Position numbers and translations under genes: made by a program
The notes under the pieces: model-generated
Databases searched by the model: none
What the model saw: only the letters and a program-made list of their open reading frames with translations
Told to the model about the DNA's origin: nothing
Origin: Rhodoblastus sp963704565
Lineage (GTDB): Bacteria; Pseudomonadota; Alphaproteobacteria; Rhizobiales; Beijerinckiaceae
DNA: 64,000 nucleotides
Reading direction: 5' to 3'
NCBI GenBank assembly: GCA_963704565.1
Contig: OY969917.1
Coordinates: 248,001-312,000, forward strand
Shown: positions 26,044 through 34,188 of the stretch, piece by piece
Layout: each line of letters opens with the position of its first letter
Numbering within the stretch: position 1 is the stretch's first letter

Positions 26044-26580
26044 ATGCTGGGTTTTTCCGCGTCCGCCGGGCGCCTGCTTTCCCTCGCGGGCGTCCTGGCT
26101 TTGACGACGCCCGTCGTCGCCTTCGCGCCCGGTCCCTTCGTCGCGCCGGCCCAGGCGCAAGAGGCTCAAGCGCAAGAGGCTCAAGTCGCGCTCGAACCTC
26201 TGGTCATCGTCACCGATCCCAAGGGCGCCCATCCGGTCGAGCATCGACTCTCGGTCGAGGTCATGCGCACGCCGGCCGAACGCGAGCATGGGCTGATGGA
26301 TCGCCGATATCTGCCGCCCGATCGCGGCATGCTGTTCCAGTTCCACCGGGAACAGAACGTGCTGATGTGGATGAAGAACACCTATATCCCGCTCGACATG
26401 ATCTTCATCTCGCCCAAGGGCGAGGTGACCCACATTCACGAAAACGCCGAACCTTTGTCGGAGGACATCATTTCCTCGGACGGGCCGGCGCTCGGCGTGC
26501 TGGAGGTCAACGCCGGCTACGCCCGGAAGATCGGGCTGAAGGAGGGCGATCTGGCGCGCCATCCGATGTTCGGCCAATGA
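26044..26580 (+). CDS. DUF192-family secreted protein
   Basis: A 178-residue protein with a signal peptide (LLSLAGVLALTTPVVAFA, cleavage near AQAQ) and a DUF192 domain: RTPAEREHGLMDRRYLPPDRGMLF-like block and MWMKNTYIPLDMIFI. The role of DUF192 is unknown to me. A short tandem repeat (15 bp, GCGCAAGAGGCTCAA, twice at about 26156-26185) encodes QEAQA just after the signal peptide. The gene lies 33 bp after the cold-shock gene. Confidence 0.88.
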   Translation: MLGFSASAGRLLSLAGVLALTTPVVAFAPGPFVAPAQAQEAQAQEAQVALEPLVIVTDPKGAHPVEHRLSVEVMRTPAEREHGLMDRRYLPPDRGMLFQFHREQNVLMWMKNTYIPLDMIFISPKGEVTHIHENAEPLSEDIISSDGPALGVLEVNAGYARKIGLKEGDLARHPMFGQ

Positions 26581-26632
26581 GGCGGGAGCTTGTCGCGGGA
26601 CGGCGCGCGTGGTAGCCACGACGGGGTTTCAT

Positions 26633-26709
26633 CGGGGTATAGCGCAGCCTGGTAGCGCGGAAGTTTTGGGTACTTCAGGTCGCAGGTTCGAATCCTGCTG
26701 CCCCGACCA
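26633..26709 (+). tRNA. tRNA-Pro (UGG anticodon)
   Basis: A 77-nt cloverleaf with encoded CCA. Acceptor arm CGGGGTA / TGCCCCG, anticodon stem-loop GGAAGTTTTGGGTACTTC with anticodon TGG, and T arm GCAGGTTCGAATCCTGC. Confidence 0.96.
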
Positions 26710-26788
26710 TCGGCACGTCCCGAGGGACAGGTTCCTGCTTTCGTCCGGTCGGAAGCAAGAGCCGGAAGAGTGAGAGATTGGAACGGTC

Positions 26789-27094
26789 ATGACGGCGCGC
26801 ATTTATCGTCCCGCGAAAAACGCCACCCAGTCCGGCATGGGCAAGACCAGGCTTTGGCGGCTTGAATTCATGCCGGAAAGCGCGCGCAGCGTCGATCCGC
26901 TGATGGGCTGGACCTCGTCGAGCGACATGAAGAGTCAGATCAAGCTCGATTTCGAGACCCGCGAGGAAGCGGTCGCTTACGCGGAGCGAAATGGCCTTCC
27001 CTATCGCGTCGAGGAGCCCAAGGAGGTCGCGCGCCGCACCCTCTCCTATTCCGACAATTTCCGCAGCAACCGCGCGACGCCCTGGACTCATTGA
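26789..27094 (+). CDS. NADH dehydrogenase accessory subunit, NDUFS4 family
   Basis: A 101-residue protein of the ETC complex I 18-kDa (NDUFS4) family, an alphaproteobacterial and mitochondrial accessory subunit. Signature parts are RIYRPAKNATQSG at the start, WRLEFMPESARSVDPLMGWTSS in the middle and a C-terminal DNFRSNRATPW. It should sit at the hydrophilic arm near the NADH-oxidising module. The gene stands alone between tRNA-Pro and tRNA-Arg, away from the nuo operon. Confidence 0.93.
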   Translation: MTARIYRPAKNATQSGMGKTRLWRLEFMPESARSVDPLMGWTSSSDMKSQIKLDFETREEAVAYAERNGLPYRVEEPKEVARRTLSYSDNFRSNRATPWTH

Positions 27095-27114
27095 CCGCCG
27101 GTCCGGGCGATCCC

Positions 27115-27191
27115 GACCCCGTAGCTCAGCCGGATAGAGCAACTGCCTTCTAAGCAGTAGGTCGCAGGTTCGAATCCTGCCGGGGTCGCCA
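27115..27191 (+). tRNA. tRNA-Arg (UCU anticodon)
   Basis: A 77-nt cloverleaf with encoded CCA. Acceptor arm GACCCCG / CGGGGTC, anticodon stem-loop CTGCCTTCTAAGCAG with anticodon TCT, and T arm GCAGGTTCGAATCCTGC. The accessory region starts directly after it, so its 3' end could be an integration site; no second copy of the 3' end was found in this window. Confidence 0.96.
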
Positions 27192-27419
27192 ATAGAATCA
27201 AATAGTCAAATCAAAAATGCCCGATCATGTTTCACCCGATTTTCTTCTCGGGTAACTCATAGGGTGACGATTTGCGTTTGAACGTCGCCCGGCTCCGTCG
27301 GCGAAAATTGTCAGCATCAAATCCTTGCATATTCGGGGGCGCGCCTTTTCCGCCTGCCCCGGCCGCCAGCATTCTGGTAAAATGCCGATCGATTTGATTG
27401 GCAGGGCGGGGAAGTCGAC

Positions 27420-27944
27420 ATGGCGAGCGTCGATGCAATCCGCGTCAATCGAGCCCCGGTGCTGACCCTTTGGGCTTCGATCGTCGCCGAGCGGCTTGGC
27501 TATTCAACGGCGACGGCGCTGACGCTCGGACGTGCGGTCGCAGGCTATAGCGCCCAAGCCAAGGCGCGGCGCCTGGGGCTTGTCGAGGAAGGTGAGGTGA
27601 CAGAGAAGCGGGAACGGCCGAAAGTCGCGCGAGAGACCGTCTTTTTGCTGGGGCGGCGCATTCCGATCATGGCGACGGACGACGGGCAAATCCGCGCCGA
27701 GGATCATGGCAAGCCGGCCTCGGAGCGCTCGACGCTCTCCTATATTCGTCGAGCCTTCGGCGACAAACTCGACGCCGTGCGCGCGGCTATGGAAGACTTG
27801 GCCGCCTCATATCCGCCCGACGATCTCAATCGCATCGGCTTTCATCTTTATGAGCGTTTCCGGCCCGAAGCGCCGGATGACGTGAGCGGCTGGGGCGCGA
27901 AGGGCGAGTTGAAGGTGGGGCGTATTCGGAACGCTGCAATCTGA
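27420..27944 (+). CDS. Conserved hypothetical protein
   Basis: A 174-residue soluble protein. I recall similar proteins in many bacteria with the start VDAIRVNRAPVLTLWA...VAERLGY and the end YERFRPEAPDDVSGWGAKG, but know no function for them. GGGCGGGGAAG lies before the ATG. No neighbours suggest a pathway. A weak resemblance of the first 60 residues to a helical DNA-binding fold is speculative. Confidence 0.75.
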   Translation: MASVDAIRVNRAPVLTLWASIVAERLGYSTATALTLGRAVAGYSAQAKARRLGLVEEGEVTEKRERPKVARETVFLLGRRIPIMATDDGQIRAEDHGKPASERSTLSYIRRAFGDKLDAVRAAMEDLAASYPPDDLNRIGFHLYERFRPEAPDDVSGWGAKGELKVGRIRNAAI

Positions 27945-28129
27945 AAATCGATCAAATCGACGCTCCCGCGTCATACGCGCGCCATCAAATGAGAATACCT
28001 GTCCGAAATCGCTCCGCGCGGACCGAGCTTCGGTCAAAAACGACAGCCTACAATTATGGCCAGGGCTTCGACAGGCGTCATTATGCCAATTTGACGCGGC
28101 CCTCGCGTGGGAGTGAGGGAGGAAGCATC

Positions 28130-28378
28130 ATGGTTCAACGTCAGCAGCGGACAAAGCCAGAATTAGAGGCCATTTGCCTGTTAGTCCTTCAAGGTCAATT
28201 TGGTCCTAATCACATCGGTCATGTCGAGATTGGCCCATATTCCGGCCCGAAGGGCTGGACATGGCAAATGGTGGAAGCCGGCCCCGACGGTTTCAAACTA
28301 TATGCGAAAGAGGCGATCGACGCGGTCAGGATATTCCAAGAGAATTTCGACTTGAAGACGACATCGGGACGCGCCTGA
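28130..28378 (+). CDS. Small hypothetical protein
   Basis: An 82-residue protein starting MVQRQQRTKPELEAICLLVLQ, with a strong GGGAGGAAG ribosome site 7 bases upstream. It has a predicted alpha-beta layout with conserved-looking GHVEIGPYSGPKGWTWQMVEAG. No membrane segment. I do not recognise the family. A GC-rich hairpin lies 22 bp after the stop (28401-28425). Confidence 0.6.
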   Translation: MVQRQQRTKPELEAICLLVLQGQFGPNHIGHVEIGPYSGPKGWTWQMVEAGPDGFKLYAKEAIDAVRIFQENFDLKTTSGRA

Positions 28379-28513
28379 ACATGGTCCTGAAAAAATGAAC
28401 GCCCGCCTGCTCATCCGTGGCGGGCGCTTCCGGTCGGCTTGAGCCTTCGCGGCTGAACTTGGACTCGTTGCGCCGCCATCCGCCGCCATCAACGCACCAC
28501 GAGGAAACGAAAA

Positions 28514-28543
28514 GCCCCGCGACCGGTTTTCACCGTGCGGGGC
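28514..28543 (-). terminator. Terminator-like hairpin, minus strand
   Basis: Read on the minus strand, GCCCCGC ... GCGGGGC with an inner CGGT/ACCG pairing is followed by TTTTCGTTT. No obvious minus-strand gene ends just before it; it may be a second barrier after the PEP-CTERM gene. Confidence 0.5.
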
Positions 28544-28663
28544 CTGATCCTTGGCGGCTGTACATCCGAGCTCGCCTAGGAATTGAAAATATAATAGCCG
28601 GCGCATGTGTCGATCTGATGTCGCCTGATCCCCATTCGCGAATGACCAAGAACGGTTGATTCT

Positions 28664-28868
28664 GTTGAAAAACTCGAAAAATTGGGCCCCTCAAAGATCC
28701 CGCTAAATTCAATACGGGGTGACCGTTCACGTTCAATAGTGCCTTGAATTGGTTGCGGTGGGTTTCGGCGGATTTCTTGTCAAACCTACTGGACCCCCAC
28801 ATCCTTTTTAGACTGCCGGCTCCACGGGGCTGCAAAATTTTGACAAGGCTGAAAAAGAGTTTTTCAAC
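28664..28868. mobile_element. MITE-like element with 12-bp inverted repeats, 205 bp
   Basis: GTTGAAAAACTC (28664-28675) and its exact complement GAGTTTTTCAAC (28857-28868) bound 205 bp with no gene inside. Ends of this type (TGTTGAA...) are shared with several IS families and resemble those of the IS at 43731. No clear target duplication was found. It could be a MITE or a deletion remnant of an IS. Confidence 0.55.
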
Positions 28869-28960
28869 ATTATCCGCTCGAAGCGGAAGTTCGTTGGGGC
28901 TCGGGTAAAAGCATAGGCTGTTCGACGCCCATGAATTTCGCTCCGCCGAGCAAACTCCGG

Positions 28961-28990
28961 GCAAAAAAGAAAGACCGCCTCGCGGCGGCC
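28961..28990 (-). terminator. Terminator of the PEP-CTERM gene
   Basis: On the minus strand, GGCCGCC / GGCGGTC around a GCGA loop is followed by TTTCTTTTTT. It lies 30 bp beyond the stop codon at 29020. Confidence 0.8.
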
Positions 28991-29019
28991 TTTTGGGATG
29001 TTCGATCGGAATTTGACGA

Positions 29020-29604
29020 TCAGGCAGCGACGGACGCGCTCTTGGTGCGGCGATATCCGGCAAAGCCGAGGCCCGCGAAACCCGCCAGCATCAGCGCCCA
29101 GGTTGAAGGCTCAGGGACCGCGCTCACCGAAATATTGTCGACGTAAGTAAACCCTGGGTCGTTGGCGGAGGTAAACAGAAGTGTGTCTGAACCAGTGCCA
29201 ACGACCGTCGCAGTGAACTCCGTATATGGATAGTCACCGGGGCCTGAGAGGCTCTCCGAGAAAACGTTCGTGCCGTCCCAGCTCACGTTCAAGAACGTGG
29301 TCGGCCCGACATATTGCTGGTATCGCCAAAAGCTCAGCGTATAAGTGTCGCCGAGCGTGGTCGTTATCACTTGCGACAACGTGTCCGGCCCGGAGCTGTA
29401 TCCCGCGATTTGCGCGGCGTAAGCACCTTCTGCCACGGGACTAGTAACAATATACATCGGGAAGGAGACAGCGTTAGCCACTCAATCCGTGAAGTCGCCG
29501 GTTTCGAAACCGCCGTTCTGCACGAGATTCGTCGCCGCGCTCGCGTTGAAGGACGTCAGTAAGCCGGAGACAACGATGCAGCTCTTAAGAAGTCGATACC
29601 CCAT
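29020..29604 (-). pseudogene. PEP-CTERM protein gene with an internal stop
   Basis: A PEP-CTERM-sorted surface protein with one in-frame TGA at 29482-29484. From the ATG at 29604 (GGGAG upstream) the frame reads a signal peptide (CIVVSGLLTSFNASAA) and NLVQNGGFETGDFTD, then the stop, then 153 more residues. The last are VPEPSTWALMLAGFAG followed by an RR-ending tail, the PEP-CTERM signal. In this protein type the motif is usually GDFTxW, so the stop most likely replaces a tryptophan (TGG to TGA). The body is a beta-rich domain (SFWRYQQYVGPTTFLNVSWDG). Translation restarting at the GTG at 29481 would give a protein without export signal. Confidence 0.8.
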
Positions 29605-29929
29605 TGCACTTACTCCCTATTCGTGAAGCGGCTTTGGACGCTGCGGCAGCCTTAATAGCATCAAAGCAGATCAGTTTCCAGCTAAGATCCCGCCCAACCG
29701 TGCTCATTTGATAGTCAGCGCATGCTCCGCACGCATGGATCCTGTCTAAGTTCACGCTTCCACCGATGCAGGTGCGGACAAACGCTTCGAAATCCGCATG
29801 GAGATGCTTAATTATTTGCCCGGACAGAGGCGTTTCGGTCAAGCTGCGGCGAAGCTGAATCACGGCGGTTCCTGGCACGAAAACCCGTTCAACTTTGCAC
29901 TTGTTTTCGGTAGTGGCGCCGCAAATCAA
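29585..29929 (-). CDS. Possible small cysteine-containing protein
   Basis: A 114-codon frame beginning at a TTG just after AGGAG (spacing only 3). It contains a CxxC pair (HACGAC) and other cysteines, and its end overlaps the start of the PEP-CTERM gene by 20 bp. I do not recognise it, and base use by codon position is not clearly coding. It may be spurious. Confidence 0.3.
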   Translation of the reverse strand: MICGATTENKCKVERVFVPGTAVIQLRRSLTETPLSGQIIKHLHADFEAFVRTCIGGSVNLDRIHACGACADYQMSTVGRDLSWKLICFDAIKAAAASKAASRIGSKCNGVSTS

Positions 29930-30278
29930 TTTCTCCTACCCGCCGAAGGCGGACGCTTGATGAGGCGCCGCTTGGCGTGCGGTTGGCGTTTGATTTTTAG
30001 TGCGAGGATCAATCCATTGGCGCATCGCGACAAATTCGGGCGGACGACGTTCGGGCGCAAAGGGGTTCGCAGGGATGACAGCGATGCAGCCCGGTCATAA
30101 TTGTCGATCACGCTCCCGCTTAAAAAAGCAGCCTTAAACTCGCTTCAATTTGCGACTCTCATCACGGTCGTGGCGTCCCAGAAACCGCGATACCGCGGGG
30201 CGGGAACATTTCAGGGCAAGGTCCGTCGCTAAAATATATCCCGCATGCCGGGAGGCGAGGCTTTGTTGGTAGGCAGAC
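29930..30278. other. Non-coding stretch
   Basis: About 350 bp without a credible gene or strong repeat. Both strands are interrupted or have poor codon bias. It precedes the small gene at 30279, whose promoter must lie here, but no clear boxes were seen. Confidence 0.4.
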
Positions 30279-30581
30279 TTGGCTAACCTGACCATCAAGT
30301 TGGCGCGACTTGAAAGTTCACCCGACCAGGGCGGGGGATCCTGCTTTTTTGCGGACTTTGAAGTTGAAGGGCCTGACGTCAATGCGCGCGTTCGGATTCA
30401 TATCCCGGCAGCCAACCTTGACGAAGCGGATGTGATCAGTGTGGCGCACGACACCTTACATCGTATCGCCTCAGCCTTGGCTGACAAGACGATCGAGTGG
30501 GAACTGAGTTCCGACGCCCGCGCCGACCTTTCCCCGCCTGCTCAAAGCACACGATCCGCGCTGGATTCCGGGGGCGGCTGA
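30279..30581 (+). CDS. Small hypothetical protein
   Basis: A 100-residue acidic protein (ANLTIKLARLESSPDQGGGSCFFADFEVEGPDVNARVRIHIPAAN...) starting at a TTG with AGG nearby. The alternation of hydrophobic residues suggests a small beta-sandwich followed by one helix (DEADVISVAHDTLHRIASAL). I do not recognise a named family. No signal peptide. It stands alone. Confidence 0.5.
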   Translation: MANLTIKLARLESSPDQGGGSCFFADFEVEGPDVNARVRIHIPAANLDEADVISVAHDTLHRIASALADKTIEWELSSDARADLSPPAQSTRSALDSGGG

Positions 30582-30979
30582 GTCCTACGCCAATGCAAGC
30601 GCCAGACTTGTGTAAGCGCCAGACTTGGCGCGTTCGATGATGTCCCTGCGCCGCGGGGCGCCCATCTTAGAGCCTTTTCCGTTCCTTCGGAATCGGAAGA
30701 GGTCTCTAATTCATTGTTTTAACGCATATTCTTGTCAAAAAAGTCTGCAACTTTTTGGGAATATGCTCTAGCCGGCGCGTCCAGTTCAACGCCCTTAGAA
30801 GCGATATGCCGGCGATGGCGTTCAGGTCGTCGCCAAGGGCTCGCCACGGGGCGCCCCGCGTAGGTCTCTTCGCGCTTCTGAGCGGTCGCTCTTGATGGTC
30901 GATGACGCGGAAAAATTTGACGCGCGCTCCTATGACGCATACAAGTCACATTCCAAATCTCGATCAGAACAGGATAAGG
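30582..30979. other. 398-bp intergenic region with two-hairpin repeat
   Basis: The repeat at 30668-30771 fills the middle. The rest contains a duplicated GCGCCAGACTTG (two copies near 30598-30625) and no credible gene. A start upstream of 30980 would extend the DUF6481 frame to 30902 but lacks a ribosome site. Confidence 0.5.
30668..30771 (+). repeat. Two-hairpin intergenic repeat, copy 2
   Basis: First hairpin TAGAG...CTCTA around CCGTTCCTTCGGAATCGG, linker TTGTTTTAACGCAT, second hairpin GCATATTC...GAATATGC around AAGTCTGCAACTT. It is in the opposite orientation to the copy at 5082. Confidence 0.85.
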
Positions 30980-31423
30980 ATGCCGGCTTTCAAAGGCGCG
31001 AGCTTTCAGGACAGACAGAAATCCACGGCTGAGGCCAAAAAAGCTCTGCTGGAAAAATTCAAGGCGCGGCCAGCCGCCGACGATCCCGTTGTTATCGAGC
31101 GCGAGGCGCAGCGCCGGGAGATCGCTGCGGCGCGCGAGGCGCGGGTCGCCGGACGGGACGCCCGTTTGCGCGCCGAGGCTGATGAGCGGGCCCGTCAGGA
31201 AGCCGAAAAACAGGCGGCGCTGCAGGCTCGTTTGAAAGTCGACGAAGAGGCGCGAGAGGCGGACAGCATCGTCGAAGCTGCGCGACTTCAGCTTGAGGCA
31301 GAAGCAGCGATTCAGACCAAAGCCCTGCTTGAAATCGAAAAGAGAGCCGAACGCGACGCCCGCTATGCGGCGCGCAAAGGGCGCAAGGCGGAATCCAAGT
31401 CCGAACGGCGGCGGCATCGCTGA
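30980..31423 (+). CDS. DUF6481-family coiled-coil protein
   Basis: A 147-residue, highly charged protein. The N-terminus FKGASFQDRQKSTAEAKKAL followed by LEKFKARPAADDP is the DUF6481 signature. The remaining 100 residues are an Ala/Glu/Arg-rich single helix or coiled coil, ending basic (RKGRKAESKSERRRHR). Function is unknown; the family is common in alphaproteobacteria. The ATG at 30980 fits the family start better than the longer frame. Confidence 0.8.
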   Translation: MPAFKGASFQDRQKSTAEAKKALLEKFKARPAADDPVVIEREAQRREIAAAREARVAGRDARLRAEADERARQEAEKQAALQARLKVDEEAREADSIVEAARLQLEAEAAIQTKALLEIEKRAERDARYAARKGRKAESKSERRRHR

Positions 31424-31728
31424 CCCGCGCAATTCTTGGCCTTGGCTCACATCGTCGATCTGAATGAAACGACGGTTCTGGACATGCGGCGGAGCCGGGC
31501 TTGGTTAGAGCCGCAAATGCGAGCAACCCCTCCGTCGCGTCTCGGTCCGTTCTCCGTCCCGAACCGGACCTTCGACCTATGACCGGATTCCGCCGTTGGA
31601 CTAAACCGCTTTCGCGGTAGGGGCGGCGAGAAGCGGCGAGATTCGTGATCGTGCAATTCCTGAGGCGACGCGGCTGACCTGTCTCAAAATCGTGGGGTTC
31701 AACCCCATGCGAGACAGGAGCTTTCGCG
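31424..31728. other. 305-bp non-coding stretch before the IS91-type element
   Basis: No credible gene is seen. It holds a small CCGCTTTCGCGG hairpin near 31609 and the nested hairpin at 31678-31718. The left end of the IS91-type element should lie somewhere here but cannot be placed exactly. Confidence 0.4.
31678..31718. promoter_or_regulatory. Nested palindrome before the recombinase gene
   Basis: CCTGTCTC (31678-31685) pairs with GAGACAGG (31711-31718), and inside it TGGGGTT (31693-31699) pairs with AACCCCA (31701-31707). It ends 10 bp before the recombinase ATG. It may be the terminal signal of the element or an attenuator of the recombinase. Confidence 0.55.
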
Positions 31729-32604
31729 ATGATCGACAAGCCAAACAGCCCATTGCGCCAGCGCATGACCGAGGACATGACGGCGCGCCGCTTCACCGAG
31801 AAGGTCCAGAAGGACTACATCCGCCACGTGCGGAACTTCGCGGTCTTTCTCCGCCGTTCGCCGGACGCCGCCACGGCCGAGGACGTTCGGCTCTTCCAGC
31901 TGCATATGGCCAATCGGCAGATCGGCGCGCCGACCATCAACGCCGCCGTCGCCGCGCTGCGGTTCTTCTTCAACGTCACGCTCGAACGGCCTGAACTCGC
32001 CCGCCATCTCGCTGGCGTGCATAAGCCGCGCAGGGCGCCGGTGGTGCTGAACCAGGAGGAGGTGGCCCGCCTCCTCGAAGCCGCGCCCGGCCTCAAGTAC
32101 AAGGCCGCCTTCGGCGTCGCCTATGGCGCGGGATTGCGCGTCTCCGAGGTCGTGGCGCTCAAGGTGTCGGACATCGACAGCAAGCGCATGACCTTGCGGG
32201 TCGAGCAGGGCAAGGGTCAGCGCGACCGCTATGTCATGCTCTCGCCGCAACTGCTCGAATGGCTGCGCGACTGGTGGCGGGCGGCGCGGCCCCAGGCCTG
32301 GCTGTTTCCCGGGCAGAACCCGGTCAACCCGATGTCGGCGCGCCAGTTGAGCCGCGTTGTGCGCGAAACGGCGCGGACAGCTGGCATCGCCAAGCGCGTG
32401 TCGCCCCACACCCTGCGGCACAGCTTCGCCACCCATCTGCTCGAACAGAACGTCGACATCCGCGTCATCCAGGTCCTGCTCGGACACGCCAAGCTGGAGA
32501 CGACGGCGCTTTACACCCGCGTCGCCGTCAACACGATCCGCGACGTCACCAGCCCGCTGGAAAAGCTCACCGCGAACCTCACCGGGCGCGCGCCGCCCGT
32601 TTGA
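31729..32604 (+). CDS. Tyrosine recombinase/integrase of an IS91-type element
   Basis: A 291-residue site-specific recombinase. It has an N-terminal SAM-like core-binding domain (residues 15-95) and a catalytic domain with Arg in GAGLRVSEVVALK, HTLRHSFATHLL (H-x-x-R), LLGHAKLETTALYTRV and the final nucleophile Tyr. All catalytic residues are present. The close pairing with the Y2 transposase gene downstream (10 bp gap) shows it belongs to the element and is not a phage integrase. Its exact role in transposition is not established. Confidence 0.9.
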   Translation: MIDKPNSPLRQRMTEDMTARRFTEKVQKDYIRHVRNFAVFLRRSPDAATAEDVRLFQLHMANRQIGAPTINAAVAALRFFFNVTLERPELARHLAGVHKPRRAPVVLNQEEVARLLEAAPGLKYKAAFGVAYGAGLRVSEVVALKVSDIDSKRMTLRVEQGKGQRDRYVMLSPQLLEWLRDWWRAARPQAWLFPGQNPVNPMSARQLSRVVRETARTAGIAKRVSPHTLRHSFATHLLEQNVDIRVIQVLLGHAKLETTALYTRVAVNTIRDVTSPLEKLTANLTGRAPPV

Positions 32605-32614
32605 CGCACGCCGC

Positions 32615-33820
32615 ATGCCGCGGCCTCATCTTGAAGTCGCCGACATTTTTCACGCCCATGGCGCGGACTGGCGCAAGGCCAACGCCGGTCATGTCAGCCT
32701 CGCCCAATTGAAGGCGATGTCGGCGATCGAAAACTGCCGCACCTCCGCGCTCGGCGGTCATGTCGAGCGCTGCGAGGACTGCGCGCATACGCGCATCTCC
32801 TATAACTCCTGCCGCAACCGCCATTGTCCCAAGTGTCAGGCCGCCGCCGCCCGACAATGGCTGGCAGAACGAGAAGCCGAACTGCTGCCGGCTCCCTATT
32901 TCCACGTCGTCTTCACCGTGCCGGCCGCGGTCGCGGCGATCGCTTTCCAGAACAAGGCCGTCGTCTACGATCTGCTGTTCAAGGCGGCGGCCGAGACCCT
33001 GACCACCATCGCCGCCGATCCCAAACATCTCGGCGCCCGCATCGGCCTCACCGCCGTCCTGCACACATGGGGCTCGGCGCTGACCCATCATCCCCATGTC
33101 CACATCATCGTTCCCGGCGGCGGCCTGTCGCCGGACGGATCGCGCTGGATCGCCTGCAAGCCGGGCTTTTTCCTGTCGGTGCGCGTGCTCTCGCGCTTGT
33201 TCCGGCGGCTGTTCCTCGAAGGTCTCGCCACGCTGAACGCCGCCGGCCGCCTCACCTTCTTCGGCGATCTGGCGCCGCTCGCCGACAGAGAGGCTTTCGC
33301 CGCAGCCCTCGCGCCTTTGCGTCGCTCCGAATGGGTCGTTTACGCCAAGCGGCCCTTCGCCGGTCCAAAGGCTGTGCTCGCCTATTTGTCGCGCTATACC
33401 CATCGGGTCGCCATCTCGAACTCCCGGCTCATCGCGCTCGACGACGCGGGCGTCACCTTCAAATGGAAAGATTATCGGATCAAGGAAGGCGACCAGCTCA
33501 AGACCATGACGCTCGACGGGCCTGAGTTCATCCGCCGGTTTCTCATGCACGTGCTGCCAAGCGGCTTCCACCGCATCCGCCACTACGGCCTGTTCGCCAG
33601 CGCGGCGCGAGCCCGCAACATCGAGCGCGCCCGCGCGTTACTGGCCGTCGCCGAGACCCCGCCGCAACAACAGCCCGAGACGGATGGCGACGCCGATCCC
33701 GTTGACGGCGCGCACAAATGCCCCTGCTGCGGCGGCCGGATGATCATCATCGAAACGTTTGAAGGCGTGCGCCCCGCGCCGCCGGCCTCGCCCTGTCGGA
33801 TCAGGATCGACACCTCATGA
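32615..33820 (+). CDS. IS91-family transposase (Y2 HUH enzyme)
   Basis: A 401-residue rolling-circle transposase. The N-terminal zinc-binding domain has CEDCAHTRISYNSCRNRHCPKCQ. The metal-binding HUH motif is HHPHVHIIVPGGG, and the two catalytic tyrosines fall in AYLSRYTHRVAISN. A C-terminal CPCCGGRM adds a second zinc knuckle. All key residues are intact, so it may be active. The ATG at 32615 follows the recombinase stop by 10 bp. Confidence 0.93.
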   Translation: MPRPHLEVADIFHAHGADWRKANAGHVSLAQLKAMSAIENCRTSALGGHVERCEDCAHTRISYNSCRNRHCPKCQAAAARQWLAEREAELLPAPYFHVVFTVPAAVAAIAFQNKAVVYDLLFKAAAETLTTIAADPKHLGARIGLTAVLHTWGSALTHHPHVHIIVPGGGLSPDGSRWIACKPGFFLSVRVLSRLFRRLFLEGLATLNAAGRLTFFGDLAPLADREAFAAALAPLRRSEWVVYAKRPFAGPKAVLAYLSRYTHRVAISNSRLIALDDAGVTFKWKDYRIKEGDQLKTMTLDGPEFIRRFLMHVLPSGFHRIRHYGLFASAARARNIERARALLAVAETPPQQQPETDGDADPVDGAHKCPCCGGRMIIIETFEGVRPAPPASPCRIRIDTS

Positions 33821-34112
33821 CCATGACCCCACTTCCCGCTCCCCAGTTCTGCTTGCCTTCGCCGCCGACCTCGTTCTGGCCCGGGCGCGCCGCGCCCGAA
33901 ACGCCCGCCCAAAGCTGCTTCAGCCCCATGACCTTCGGAAAAATCTACGCGCGGATCGCCCAAATCGCCTCCTCGCCGCACGTCACACCGTCAAATACCG
34001 GCGCCAAAGCGCAAAACAGACGCCCCGTTGCCCTGACCGCCGTCTTCAAATCCCCATAGCGAGCCTCGCGGCAACGGAGCCTTTCCGGCCCGCGGTTTCC
34101 TCCTTCGGAGGC

Positions 34113-34169
34113 TTTCGGTCGCCGGCCCCGCGCCGACCCGATCACGCGTGTGGGGGCCGGCGACCGAAA
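34113..34169. repeat. Terminal inverted repeat of the IS91-type element
   Basis: TTTCGGTCGCCGGCCCC (34113-34129) is exactly complementary to 34153-34169, with a 23-base loop. Position after the transposase gene and just before GTTC fits the origin end of a rolling-circle element. Confidence 0.8.
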
Positions 34170-34188
34170 CCCTTCACAATTCTGTTCT

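Larger units (their letters stand above)
28379..29019. other. 641-bp non-coding stretch with hairpins and a MITE-like element
   Basis: No credible gene was found. It contains two terminator-type hairpins on the minus strand (28514-28543 and 28961-28990), a GC hairpin GCCCGCC / GGCGGGC at 28401-28425 and the 205-bp element at 28664-28868. Base composition is lower in GC than the core genome. Confidence 0.6.
31678..34183 (+). mobile_element. IS91-type element with accessory tyrosine recombinase
   Basis: Two adjacent genes, a tyrosine recombinase and a Y2-type HUH transposase, form the core. A perfect 17-bp inverted repeat at 34113-34169 and then GTTC at 34184 mark the likely replication-origin end, since IS91 relatives insert next to GTTC/GAAC. 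The left boundary is uncertain; I set it at the nested hairpin. No target duplication is expected for rolling-circle transposition. Confidence 0.7.

Noticed and set aside
28530..29063. Minus-strand 177-codon frame across the MITE-like element
   Set aside because: It crosses two terminator hairpins and both inverted repeats; composition is not coding-like.
29482..29484. Selenocysteine at the TGA of the PEP-CTERM gene
   Set aside because: Family context asks for Trp, no hairpin of SECIS type follows, and sorting-signal proteins are not known selenoproteins.
31729..32604. Phage integrase marking a prophage
   Set aside because: It is paired with an IS91-type transposase and no phage structural or replication genes are present.
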